A stretch of DNA of 64,000 nucleotides from Trueperella bernardiae (GTDB lineage: Bacteria; Actinomycetota; Actinomycetes; Actinomycetales; Actinomycetaceae): positions 37,150 through 101,149 of the forward strand of contig NZ_LNIZ01000008.1 of assembly GCF_001469025.1 (NCBI RefSeq). The letters are read 5' to 3'. Position 1 is the stretch's first letter; the number at the start of each line of letters is the position of its first letter. Positions 50,987 to 59,513 of the stretch are shown piece after piece. The notes beneath the pieces were generated by a model, which made no database searches, had not been told where the DNA came from, and saw only the letters and a list, made by a program, of their open reading frames with translations. Both the position numbers and the translations under genes were made by a program.

Positions 50987-52559
50987 GACGACCTCCTTCC
51001 TCGGTGCTCGCGGGCGCGGGCTGCCTCACGGCTTCGGGAACCTTCGACTCCCCGCTGCCGCGCCCGCCCTCGGGCAGGACGGCCACGATGTAGGGCGAGC
51101 GGGCCTTGAGCTCGGTGGCGGCGCCTTCGGTGAAGTTGTAGATCGGGCCGGCGAAGAAGGAGATGATGAGCGAGAACGTCACGAGCGCGCCGGCGGCGCC
51201 GGTCATCCCCCACGGGATCGGCTTGGCGGAGAGCGGTTCGGGGGCGGTCTGCCAGAAGGCCATGTTCCACGCGCGCGACACGGCGTAGAGGGTGAGCAGC
51301 GAGCAGACGATGCCCGTGATGATGAGCCCCCAGTCGATGATCGCGCCGCGGTCGACGGAGGCCTGAATGAGCCCCACCTTGCCGAAGAATCCCGACCCCG
51401 GCGGGATGCCCGCCAGGTTCAGGGCCGGCACGATGTAGAGCGCGGAGATGATCGGGGAGAGCTTGGCAAGCGAGCCGAGGCGGATGAGCGAGGTGGTGCC
51501 GCCGCGTCGTTCGACCAGGCCCACCACCAGGAACAGGGCGGTCTGGACGGTGATGTGGTGGACGGCGTAGTAGATCGTGGCGCCCAGCCCGTGCACGGAG
51601 TACAGCGAGATGCCCCAGATCATGAAGCCGATGTGGGACACGAGGGTGAAGGACAACAGGCGCTTGATGTCCTGCTGGGCCACCGCGCCGAGGATGCCCA
51701 TGAGCATCGTGAGGATCGCGACGACGCCGATCACCAGCGTGAGCCGGTTGTAGGGGAAGAGGAGGGTCTGGGTGCGGATGATCGCATACACGCCCACCTT
51801 CGTGAGCAGGCCGGCGAACACGGCGGTGACAGGCGCGGGGGCGGTGGGGTAGGAGTCGGGCAGCCAAGCCGACAGCGGAAAGACCGCCGCCTTGATACCG
51901 AAACCGACCAGCAGCATCACCTGGATCGCGATCCGTACGCCCGGGTCGATCTCGGGTAGGCGCAGCGCCAGCTGGGCGAGGTTGACCGTGCCCGCCGCGG
52001 CGTACGTCATCGCGATGGCAATGAGGAAGACCACCGAAGAAATGAGCGAGACCACCACGTACACCGTGCCTGAACGGATGCGGTCGCGCGTACCGCCCAG
52101 GGTGATGAGCACAAACGATGCCGTCAGTAGCAGCTCGAATCCCACGTAAATGTTGAACAGGTCCCCGCTGAGGAACGCGTTCGACACGCCCGCCGAGAGC
52201 AGGAGAAAGGCGGGGTGATAGACCGCGATGGGGGCGGCGTCGTCGCCGTCGGCCGCGCCCTGGGCCAGCGAATACAGCAGAACCGTGAGCGTGACCGTGA
52301 CCGAGGTGAAGAGCATGATGGCGCTCAGGCGGTCGGCCACCAGCGAGATGCCGACGGGGGCCGCCCAGTTCGCGACGTCGAGCACAACCGGGCCCGACGC
52401 GGACATCACCAGTAGCGTGCCTGCGACCAGCCACACGATGCCAAGGATGCCGGCCGAGAGGATGCCCTGGAGGCGGCGCACAGAGGCAAACGCCAACGAC
52501 AGGCCCGCGCCGAACAACGGCAGCACCACGGGCAGGGCCACGAGGAAGTCCCAGGTCAT
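50979..52559 (-). CDS. mrpD: Mrp Na+/H+ antiporter subunit D
   Basis: A 526-residue, 14-helix subunit related to respiratory complex I NuoN/M. Key parts are FEVLL-type acidic helix (YVGFELLLTASFVLITLGG), lysine-bearing VGFGIKAAVFPLSAWLPDSY, and the KRLLSFTLVSHIGFMIWG lysine helix. The C-terminal hydrophilic tail is about 40 residues. It forms the proton channel with MrpA. Overlaps mrpC by 4 bp. Confidence 0.94.
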   Translation of the reverse strand: MTWDFLVALPVVLPLFGAGLSLAFASVRRLQGILSAGILGIVWLVAGTLLVMSASGPVVLDVANWAAPVGISLVADRLSAIMLFTSVTVTLTVLLYSLAQGAADGDDAAPIAVYHPAFLLLSAGVSNAFLSGDLFNIYVGFELLLTASFVLITLGGTRDRIRSGTVYVVVSLISSVVFLIAIAMTYAAAGTVNLAQLALRLPEIDPGVRIAIQVMLLVGFGIKAAVFPLSAWLPDSYPTAPAPVTAVFAGLLTKVGVYAIIRTQTLLFPYNRLTLVIGVVAILTMLMGILGAVAQQDIKRLLSFTLVSHIGFMIWGISLYSVHGLGATIYYAVHHITVQTALFLVVGLVERRGGTTSLIRLGSLAKLSPIISALYIVPALNLAGIPPGSGFFGKVGLIQASVDRGAIIDWGLIITGIVCSLLTLYAVSRAWNMAFWQTAPEPLSAKPIPWGMTGAAGALVTFSLIISFFAGPIYNFTEGAATELKARSPYIVAVLPEGGRGSGESKVPEAVRQPAPASTEEGGRRG

Positions 52560-53083
52560 GAGCGCCTCCCCTCGTGAGGGCCGGGGTGGGCCGCGGGGGC
52601 GGCGTCGACGACGGCCGGGCCAGGCTCGTCGGGAGAGGCCGGGTCGTCGTCGGTCTCGTCGCGGATGTCGGGGGCGTCGAGCTCGAGGTCGGCGGGCTTG
52701 TCGGTGCGGGCCTCGAACTTGGCGTCCTCGGTGCGGTCGGCGATGCGGCGATCCTCGAGGTCGTCTTGGACCTCGTCGGAGGCGTTGAGCTGCCAGGAGC
52801 GGTAAGCGAGCGCGAGGAGGAAGCCGGTGAGGGCAAGGGAGATGACGATCGCGGTGAGCATCATGGCTTGGACCAGCGGGTCGGCCATGTCTTCTTGCGC
52901 GGCCTCCCCCACCATGGCCGGCGCGCCAGAGGGGCCGCCCGCGATGAGCATGAGGATATTGACCCCGTTGGTGAGGGCCGCGAGGCCCAGCACGATGCGC
53001 GACAGGGAGCGCTCAAGCACCAGATAAATACCGACGGCGACGAGCACGCCGGACACTATCGCGAGCGCAAGGGAGGAACTCAT
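52556..53083 (-). CDS. mrpC: Mrp Na+/H+ antiporter subunit C
   Basis: A 175-residue, three-helix subunit related to NuoK: VSGVLVAVGIYLVLERSLSR, GLAALTNGVNILMLIAGG, VQAMMLTAIVISLALTGFLL. The second half is an acidic, disordered tail (DLEDRRIADRTEDAKFEART) longer than usual. Overlaps mrpA and mrpD by 4 bp each. Confidence 0.94.
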   Translation of the reverse strand: MSSSLALAIVSGVLVAVGIYLVLERSLSRIVLGLAALTNGVNILMLIAGGPSGAPAMVGEAAQEDMADPLVQAMMLTAIVISLALTGFLLALAYRSWQLNASDEVQDDLEDRRIADRTEDAKFEARTDKPADLELDAPDIRDETDDDPASPDEPGPAVVDAAPAAHPGPHEGRRS

Positions 53084-56000
53084 CGGGTTTCCTCCCGTCC
53101 GGTCAGGGCCGTGGAGGTGGTGGCCGGGTCGGAAGCGATGGTGGTCAGGCCCGTGGTGTCGATGTCGAACTCGCTCTCTGTGTGGGGCGGGTGTGCGGGG
53201 CCAGGCGCCGGGGCATACTGGGCCACAGCAGATTGGGCTGGGCCGGCCGTGGTGGGCTGGGCCGCGGGTGCCACTACCGGCGCACCCGCGGGAATCGGCG
53301 CGTCGGGCGCAACGCCTGGGACGGCGTCGTAGGAGCGGGCCTGCTCCGCGTCGGAGGTGTCCCGGCGGGAATCGGCGGAGGGGCGTAGCTGGTAGTGCGG
53401 CTCGTCGGCGGCTTCGACCTCGCCGTGGCGGTCGATTTCGGCGCCGAGGGAGCGCAAGACGTCGAGCACGAGGCCGACCACCACCAGGTAGACGCCGATG
53501 TCGAAGAAGATCGCGGTGGCGATTTTGACGTCACCGAAACCCCAGAGCATCAGCTCGATCTTCGCCGACTGTAGGATCGTGCCGCCGAGCGCCACTGGCA
53601 CCAGCGCGGCCACGCCGGCGGTGGCTAGGCCCGCGCCCATGAGGTGACCCGGGTGGAGGGGGACGGCCGCGCCCAGCTCGTAGCGCCCGCCCGCCACGTA
53701 GCGCAGCACCAGCGCGATGCCCGCGAGCAGGCCGCCCGCGAATCCGCCGCCGGGGGCGTTGTGGCCTGCGAAGAGGAAGAAGACCGACACGGCCACGATC
53801 GTGTGGAAGACCAGGCGCGTGCCCACCTCTAAGATCACCGAGCGGCGCCCGAAGGGCACCTGGTCCGTGCCGACCAGCCAACGCCGGTTGCGGGCCGGCG
53901 CCACCACCGACGACTCGATCACTCGTGCCCGGGTCCGGCGCCAGGTGGGGCCGGCGTCGTCGCGCGCGGGGGCGATGAGCTGGCCGGCCACGTTCGTGCG
54001 CGGAGCTTGGAGGTTGCGGAAGCGGTCGATGCGCCCGCCGCGGTCGCGGATAAAGAGGAGGGAGGAAATGCCGATCGCGCAGGCCACTACCACGGCGATC
54101 TCGCTGAAGGTGTCCCACGCGCGGATGTCCACAAGCGTCACGTTGACGATGTTTTTGCCGTACCCGTATGTGTAGGCCTCGTCGTGGAAGTTTACCGAGA
54201 TCGGGGTGTGGATGCGGGCGCCGGCGGCGACGACGCCGAGGACCGCCGTCATCGCGCCGAACGCGGTGGCCACGATGATGCGCCACGTGCGCGAAAAGCG
54301 CAGCGGGCGGTGGGAGAAATAAGCGGGCAGTCGGCGCAACACGAGGATGAACACCACCAACGACATGGTCTCCACCAGCACCTGGGTAAGCGCAAGATCC
54401 GGCGCGCCGTAGAGCTCGTAGAGGAGGGCCACCCCGTAGCCCGACGCGCCGATCAGCAGCACGGCCTTCATGCGGTGGCGGGCGCGGGCGCCGAGGATCG
54501 CGGCCACGATTGTCACGACGCCGACCAGGGCCTGGGACACCGAGTCGTACGGGCGCAAGCTGATGCTTCCCTGCCAGTCGCCCACACTGAAGGCGAGCAG
54601 GACCGCGAAAGCGGTGAAGGTGAAGATCGTGGAAAGGTAAGCCGGGAGCGAGCCACGCTGGGTGAAGGCCGTGACCGAGCCCGACAGGTCCTCCAGGCCG
54701 GAAACGATCCTGTGGTAGACCCGGTCGGCTGAGACGGGGAAGTCGTGGGCGCGAAGGCTCGGCTCGATCGTGGTGCGCGCAGCAAACAGCACGACGCCGG
54801 CCGCGAGGATCACGGTCGTGACCAGGAACGGCGCGCCGATCCCCGGCCAGGACGCGAGGTGGCCCGAATCTCCCGGGAGGGCGCGGACGTAGGGCTGGAA
54901 GACGGCGTCGAGAAGCCCGCCCGCCAGGCCGAAAACGAGGCCGGCGAGGGAGAGGACCACGATGGGCGCGGTAAGCATGGGCGAGCGGCGCTTGACCGGG
55001 GTGCGGGCGCCGGGCTTGTCCGCGAAGGCGCCCCACCAGAAGCGCAGGGTGTAGGCGACCGTGAAGATCGAGCCGGCGGCGATCGCGAGCCAGGTGAGGG
55101 TATCGGCAGTGGTGCCGCCGATGAGCGCGTGGAGGGCGGCCTCCTTCGCCACGAAGCCCGCGAACCCGGGCACGCCCGCCATCGACAGGCCCGCGAGCGC
55201 GGCGGCCGACGCCGTGACCGGCATCTGGCGGCCGACCCCGGAGAGCTCGCGAAGGTCGCGGGTGCCGGTGGCCCAGTCGACCTGGCCGACCGCGAGGAAG
55301 AGCGTGGACTTGAACATCGCGTGGGCGACCAGCATGCCGAGACCCGCGAGCAGCATCGCCGGGGTGCCGTAGCCGACCATGAGGAGGATGAGGCCCAGCT
55401 GGGAGACAGTGCCGAAGGCGAGGACGAGCTTGAGGTCGTACTGCTTGAGCGCGCGGTAGCCGCCGAGGACCAGGGTGGCGATCCCGCCGGCAAGGATCAT
55501 GTAGCGCCAGGCCGCGAGGTCGGAGAAGCCGGGGGCAAGGCGGGCCACCAGGTAGACGCCGGCCTTCACCATCGCCGCCGCGTGCAGGTAGGCGGAGGTG
55601 GGCGTGGGGGCGGCCATCGCGGCGGGAAGCCAGAAGTGGAAGGGGATGATCGCGGATTTGGCCATCGCGCCGATGAGGACTGCCGCGACGGCGACGACGA
55701 TGACGGCGTGCGGGGTCGACTCCGCGCCGATCGCCGCGACGCCGAGGGTGCCACTGCTGGCGGAGGCCACCAGCTCCGAGATCACATACGAGCCGCCCGG
55801 GATGTTACCCAGCGTGATGAGGCCAGCGAGCATGGCGAGGCCGCCCGCAGTGGTCACAATGAACGCCTGCATCGCGGCGCGGCGCGATGCCTGCTTGTCG
55901 AACTGGAAGCCAATGAGGAGGAAGGAGAAGACCGAGGTCAGCTCCCAGAAAAGGTAAAGGGCAAGCGTGTTGTCGGTGGTGACCAGGCCCAGCATCGCGC

Positions 56001-56346
56001 CCGCAAACGCCACGAAGACCCCCGCGAAACGGCCCATGCCGTGGGCCGAGGCGGAAAAATAGCGGGCGCAATAGAAAAGGACGGCTGTACCCACGCCCGT
56101 GACGATCAGGGACATCATCCACGAGAGGTGATCGAGGCGGAAGGTCAACTCCAGGCTCACTTGCGGCACCCACGCGTAATTCTCCGACGGGAAGTCACCG
56201 CGCATCACCGCCGGGCCCTGGGCGGCAAGGTAGACGAAAGAGAGCGCCGGAATCGCCGCGAGGTACACGTAGCCGCGTCGGCCCGCCTTCATGATCGCGG
56301 GCGCCGCGAGCGCACCCATCGCGAAAGCGGCCAACAAAATCAGCAT
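53080..56346 (-). CDS. mrpA: Mrp Na+/H+ antiporter subunit A, fused to subunit B
   Basis: A 1088-residue membrane protein. The NuoL-like part has LDHLSWMMSLIVTGVGTAVL, LFWELTSVFSFLLIGFQFDK, MVKAGVYLVARLAPGF and AFGTVSQLGLILLMVG. After about residue 620 comes a DUF4040/MbhE-type region (APDLALTQVLVETMSLVVFI), then an MnhB domain near the end (FFLFAGHNAPGGGFAGGLLA). No separate mrpB is present, so the subunit B function is carried here. The last 110 residues are a Pro/Ala-rich tail. First gene of mrpACDEFG. Confidence 0.95.
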   Translation of the reverse strand: MLILLAAFAMGALAAPAIMKAGRRGYVYLAAIPALSFVYLAAQGPAVMRGDFPSENYAWVPQVSLELTFRLDHLSWMMSLIVTGVGTAVLFYCARYFSASAHGMGRFAGVFVAFAGAMLGLVTTDNTLALYLFWELTSVFSFLLIGFQFDKQASRRAAMQAFIVTTAGGLAMLAGLITLGNIPGGSYVISELVASASSGTLGVAAIGAESTPHAVIVVAVAAVLIGAMAKSAIIPFHFWLPAAMAAPTPTSAYLHAAAMVKAGVYLVARLAPGFSDLAAWRYMILAGGIATLVLGGYRALKQYDLKLVLAFGTVSQLGLILLMVGYGTPAMLLAGLGMLVAHAMFKSTLFLAVGQVDWATGTRDLRELSGVGRQMPVTASAAALAGLSMAGVPGFAGFVAKEAALHALIGGTTADTLTWLAIAAGSIFTVAYTLRFWWGAFADKPGARTPVKRRSPMLTAPIVVLSLAGLVFGLAGGLLDAVFQPYVRALPGDSGHLASWPGIGAPFLVTTVILAAGVVLFAARTTIEPSLRAHDFPVSADRVYHRIVSGLEDLSGSVTAFTQRGSLPAYLSTIFTFTAFAVLLAFSVGDWQGSISLRPYDSVSQALVGVVTIVAAILGARARHRMKAVLLIGASGYGVALLYELYGAPDLALTQVLVETMSLVVFILVLRRLPAYFSHRPLRFSRTWRIIVATAFGAMTAVLGVVAAGARIHTPISVNFHDEAYTYGYGKNIVNVTLVDIRAWDTFSEIAVVVACAIGISSLLFIRDRGGRIDRFRNLQAPRTNVAGQLIAPARDDAGPTWRRTRARVIESSVVAPARNRRWLVGTDQVPFGRRSVILEVGTRLVFHTIVAVSVFFLFAGHNAPGGGFAGGLLAGIALVLRYVAGGRYELGAAVPLHPGHLMGAGLATAGVAALVPVALGGTILQSAKIELMLWGFGDVKIATAIFFDIGVYLVVVGLVLDVLRSLGAEIDRHGEVEAADEPHYQLRPSADSRRDTSDAEQARSYDAVPGVAPDAPIPAGAPVVAPAAQPTTAGPAQSAVAQYAPAPGPAHPPHTESEFDIDTTGLTTIASDPATTSTALTGREETR

Positions 56347-56523
56347 ACGTCTCCCCAGACCATGGCAACGAACAGGTGCTTTTCTCCCCTACTAATCCTA
56401 GAGAAAGAAATAAGAAATGTCGCGGTGCAGCCTGAGAGCAAAGCCGGAGTAGGGATGTGGGCAGCGGGTGCGGGCGGGCGTGAGCCCGCCCGCCGGTGCA
56501 GCAGGCCCGCTCTTGGGCTGGCC

Positions 56524-57114
56524 TTAAAAGTTGTGGTCCGAGACGTCGATCCTGTGGAAATTCAGGTCCGAGCGGGAGGCAGTCGGGCCGCGCTGGCCCT
56601 GGTAACGCGAGCCCCTCGCCCCTTGACCGTAGGGAGCCTCCGCCGCCGACGACAGCTGGAAGAAACAGAACTGCCCCACCTTCATCCCCGGCAGCAACAT
56701 GATCGGCATGGTCGCCGTGTTCGACAGCTCCAGTGTCACGTGACCGGAAAAGCCCGGGTCGATGAACCCCGCCGTCGAGTGCGTCAGCAACCCGAGTCGC
56801 CCCAAACTCGACTTGCCCTCGAGCCGGGCGGCGACGTCGTCGGCAAGCGTGATCTGCTCGTAGGTGGAGCCGAGCACGAACTCGCCCGGATGCAGGACCA
56901 GGCTGCTGTCCGCCGAGACTTCCACCAGGCGCGTGAGCTCCGGCTGCGCTTGCGACGGGTCGATCATGGGGTACTTGTGGTTGTCGAAGAGGCGGAAGAA
57001 GCGGTCCAGGTGGATGTCCACCGACGACGGCTGAACCATCTCCGGATCCCACGGGTCGATGGCGATCCGCCCGTCAGCGACGTAGGCCCGGATGTCACGA
57101 TCAGAAAGAAGCAT
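56524..57114 (-). CDS. dcd: dCTP deaminase (dUMP-forming type)
   Basis: A 196-residue trimeric enzyme. Motifs: [91 protein letters not shown]. Actinobacterial enzymes with this sequence type make dUMP directly from dCTP. ATG 57114 is a clear start. It lies upstream of the tRNA-Gly gene, in opposite orientation. Confidence 0.93.
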   Translation of the reverse strand: MLLSDRDIRAYVADGRIAIDPWDPEMVQPSSVDIHLDRFFRLFDNHKYPMIDPSQAQPELTRLVEVSADSSLVLHPGEFVLGSTYEQITLADDVAARLEGKSSLGRLGLLTHSTAGFIDPGFSGHVTLELSNTATMPIMLLPGMKVGQFCFFQLSSAAEAPYGQGARGSRYQGQRGPTASRSDLNFHRIDVSDHNF

Positions 57115-57313
57115 GTCCCAATTCTTTCACGGCCCGCGGTGGCGGGCGGCGGATTTCACCAAGTGGGTGGGCGCGGACTTGGGGCGGGCGACGGTCTGCG
57201 GTCCAGGATCGGCCCGTGCGGCGGTAGCAACGCGACCGGAGGGCTTGGAGGCGGAGACGGGGATGGGCCGATTGGCGTCGGAGGCGATGGATGGATAAGA
57301 TGGGGTCACCCTC

Positions 57314-57387
57314 GCGGGCGTAGTTCATCGGTAGAATGGCAGCTTCCCAAGCTGCAGAGGCGGGTTCGATTCCCGTCGCCCGCTCCA
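57314..57387 (+). tRNA. tRNA-Gly (anticodon CCC)
   Basis: A full cloverleaf: acceptor GCGGGCG pairs with CGCCCGC, followed by discriminator T and an encoded CCA. The anticodon arm is GCAGC-TTCCCAA-GCTGC, giving anticodon CCC; the T arm is GCGGG-TTCGATT-CCCGT-type. It marks the boundary: after it, base composition falls and a mobile region starts. Confidence 0.95.
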
Positions 57388-57584
57388 CTATGACGTCGAA
57401 AATGATAAGTAGGCGTTTGCGTTAGCGGGTATGCCCCAAGGGGGTCAAGAAAATCCCTTCCGTTAGCGAGTGTATAGCGCGTTAGCTCTGACTTGCGGAA
57501 ATACTACTGACCCTGCCTTTTTCCTGTTGAGCGCAATGGCGTTTGAAATGTTTCTCTGAATGTGGAGTGTTCTACTTAATTCAT

Positions 57585-57615
57585 CCTAGTGTTCATGTAC
57601 ACTATAAACACTAGG
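57585..57615 (+). promoter_or_regulatory. Candidate operator of the GntR-ABC cassette
   Basis: CCTAGTGTT at 57585-57593 and AACACTAGG at 57607-57615 are a perfect 9-bp inverted repeat with a 13-bp spacer that also carries a TATAAA-like sequence. The right arm overlaps the AGGAGG ribosome binding site of the GntR gene, so a bound repressor would block the promoter region and the start of its own mRNA. Confidence 0.75.
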
Positions 57616-57623
57616 AGGTGTTC

Positions 57624-58007
57624 GTGGATATCATCGTTAGTAATGCAAGTTCTGATCCGATTTACGCTCAGATTAAGAATCAGCTCAAGGCGGCAATAAT
57701 CAACGATCAGGTAGCGCCCGGCGACAAGCTGCCGTCGATCCGGCGTTTGGCATCACAGCTTCGCGTGTCAGTGATTACTACTAAGCGTGCCTATGACGAG
57801 CTAGAGCTAGAGGGTTTCATTGATTCCGTACAGGGGCGAGGTAGCTTTGTTGCTTCTAAAAACACTGAATTGCTCAAGGAAGAGCAGCGTAAAAAAGTCG
57901 AGGACTATTTGAAATCCGCCCTCGCCTCGGCTCGGGTTGCTGGCTTGTCTGTTTCTGATCTGAAAGAGCTGATTGATTTATTAGGAGGATCCGATGAATG
58001 TGATTGA
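57624..58007 (+). CDS. GntR-family (YtrA-type) repressor
   Basis: A 127-residue repressor. Winged helix: DPIYAQIKNQLKAAIINDQV, GDKLPSIRRLASQLRVSVIT, TKRAYDELELEGFIDSVQGR. The short helical C-terminus (DYLKSALASARVAGLSVSDL) is typical of the YtrA subfamily, which controls adjacent ABC exporters in response to cell-wall stress. GTG 57624 is chosen, 5 bp after AGGAGG; GTG 57618 lies within that site. Overlaps the next gene by 14 bp. Confidence 0.87.
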   Translation: MDIIVSNASSDPIYAQIKNQLKAAIINDQVAPGDKLPSIRRLASQLRVSVITTKRAYDELELEGFIDSVQGRGSFVASKNTELLKEEQRKKVEDYLKSALASARVAGLSVSDLKELIDLLGGSDECD

Positions 58008-58839
58008 AACCAACGGACTAGTGAAAAAGTATCCGGGATTCACGCTCGGTCCGCTCAACCTTGAAGTTCCCCAGGGGGCAATCGTGGGTTTCGTGGGCGA
58101 GAACGGTGCCGGTAAATCCACTACGCTGCGTTTGATTTTAGGTCTTGCTCACCCCGATGCCGGGACAATAAACCTGTTGGGGCAGCCTGCAGGTGCAGAT
58201 CACCCACAAGCGCATGAACGAGTGGGGGTAGTATTTGACGATATTAGCCTGCCAGATAGTTTTACTGTTAAGAATGCTGGCGAGTTCGGCAAGCGCCTGT
58301 ACAAGAGTTGGGATGCGCAAACATACGCTAGTTACCAGCAGCGTTTTCGTCTTACTTCGTCTAAGCGAGTTGGTGAACTCTCTCGCGGTATGCGGATGAA
58401 GCTGGGACTAGCGATGGCACTTTCCCATGCAGCAGATTTACTGATTTTTGATGAGGCCACCAGTGGTTTAGATCCGGTGATTCGTGATCAGGTGCTTGAT
58501 ATTATGCTCGAATTTATCGAAGATCCGACCCACTCGATTCTATTTTCCTCCCACATCGTTTCCGATATTGAAAAAGCCGCCGACTACGTTGCTTTCATCC
58601 GTGAGGGCAAGTTGAAGTTCATGGAACAAAAAGACGAGCTCTTAGATTCTTGGCGAATCGTAGCGTTGACCAATGAGCAGGCAAACCAGCTTGATTCCAC
58701 GCAAGTGTTAGGGCGTCGCCGTCATGATTTTGGTCAAGAAGTAATCGTCCGCACCGGGGCAGTTCCTGCTGGTGTGCAAGCTGGTAGACCCACGATTGAG
58801 GACATCATGGTCTACACGATTAAAGGAGAAGATCAGTGA
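57994..58839 (+). CDS. ABC transporter ATP-binding protein (YtrB/BcrA-type)
   Basis: A 281-residue ATPase. Walker A FVGENGAGKSTTLRLILG, signature ELSRGMRMKLGLAMAL, Walker B LLIFDEATSGLD, H-loop ILFSSHIVSDIE. The accessory C-terminal part (LDSTQVLGRRRHDFGQEVIV) is as in the ABC-2 type antibiotic-export group. Low G+C and codon usage are foreign to this chromosome. ATG 57994 overlaps the GntR gene. Functions with the membrane protein downstream. Confidence 0.88.
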   Translation: MNVIETNGLVKKYPGFTLGPLNLEVPQGAIVGFVGENGAGKSTTLRLILGLAHPDAGTINLLGQPAGADHPQAHERVGVVFDDISLPDSFTVKNAGEFGKRLYKSWDAQTYASYQQRFRLTSSKRVGELSRGMRMKLGLAMALSHAADLLIFDEATSGLDPVIRDQVLDIMLEFIEDPTHSILFSSHIVSDIEKAADYVAFIREGKLKFMEQKDELLDSWRIVALTNEQANQLDSTQVLGRRRHDFGQEVIVRTGAVPAGVQAGRPTIEDIMVYTIKGEDQ

Positions 58840-59465
58840 GAGCTGCATTTTATAAAGACCTTATTGCCAATCGTACATATATAGCTGTTCTAGCTCTGGT
58901 GCTCGTTGCGATCAGCGCTGTGGGGATTTATGCAAACCAGTTGATCATCTTTCCGTTTATTTTTGGCATGATTGGGATGCTTTATTTTACGGCCACCTTT
59001 GCTCGTGATGCTGAATCCAAGGTGAACCGAACGATTCTTGCCGGACCTATCAGTAGAAACGAACTCGTTAATTTAAATTTTCTGATTACACTCGCTCTTG
59101 GGATAGTGGCTTTCGCGGTTACAGGTGTTCTTGCCTATTTAATGGTTGAGATGCCTTGGAAAAATACCGTTTTGGTGGCCAGCTGTGCCTTTGCGGTCAC
59201 TTTGCTTTTAACCATTATTCAGCTACCGCTGTTTTACAAATTCGGTCCAGAAAAAGCCAAGCTTTTTCTGGTCGCCGTATTCATCGTGGTATTCGCCGGA
59301 TCGTCCTTTGTTGGTTCCAACAAACAAGCAATCTTCCAATGGGTAGCAAAAGCCATAACCCTACCCCCACTCACAAACGCAGGAATACTACTGACCGTGA
59401 CGATCGTACTTACCGCAGTATCCCTATGGATAAGTCGAAAGATCATGGCAGGCAAAGAATTCTAA
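58836..59465 (+). CDS. ABC-2 type membrane protein
   Basis: A 209-residue membrane protein with about six helices: TYIAVLALVLVAISAVGIYA, LIIFPFIFGMIGMLYFTATF, LITLALGIVAFAVTGVLAYL, TVLVASCAFAVTLLLTIIQL, KLFLVAVFIVVFAGSSFVG, GILLTVTIVLTAVSLWI. Between the first helices is a charged cytosolic segment (FARDAESKVNRTILAGPISR) typical of ABC-2 permeases of the YtrC/D kind. GTG 58836 forms a 4-bp overlap with the ATPase stop. Confidence 0.85.
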   Translation: MRAAFYKDLIANRTYIAVLALVLVAISAVGIYANQLIIFPFIFGMIGMLYFTATFARDAESKVNRTILAGPISRNELVNLNFLITLALGIVAFAVTGVLAYLMVEMPWKNTVLVASCAFAVTLLLTIIQLPLFYKFGPEKAKLFLVAVFIVVFAGSSFVGSNKQAIFQWVAKAITLPPLTNAGILLTVTIVLTAVSLWISRKIMAGKEF

Positions 59466-59513
59466 GTTAGTAGAGCCCGGTTTTGCATCCAATGTTAGCG
59501 CCCTGCGTTCTTT

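Noticed and set aside
57314..57387. Attachment site of the island in the tRNA-Gly 3' end
   Set aside because: No second copy of the tRNA 3' end is visible up to 64000, and serine recombinases seldom use tRNA genes. Left open, not called.
54745..57393. A long open frame of 882 codons antisense to mrpA and dcd, ending in the tRNA gene
   Set aside because: It runs through two real genes and a tRNA, is very rich in Arg/Gly/Glu and resembles no family; a GC-rich shadow.
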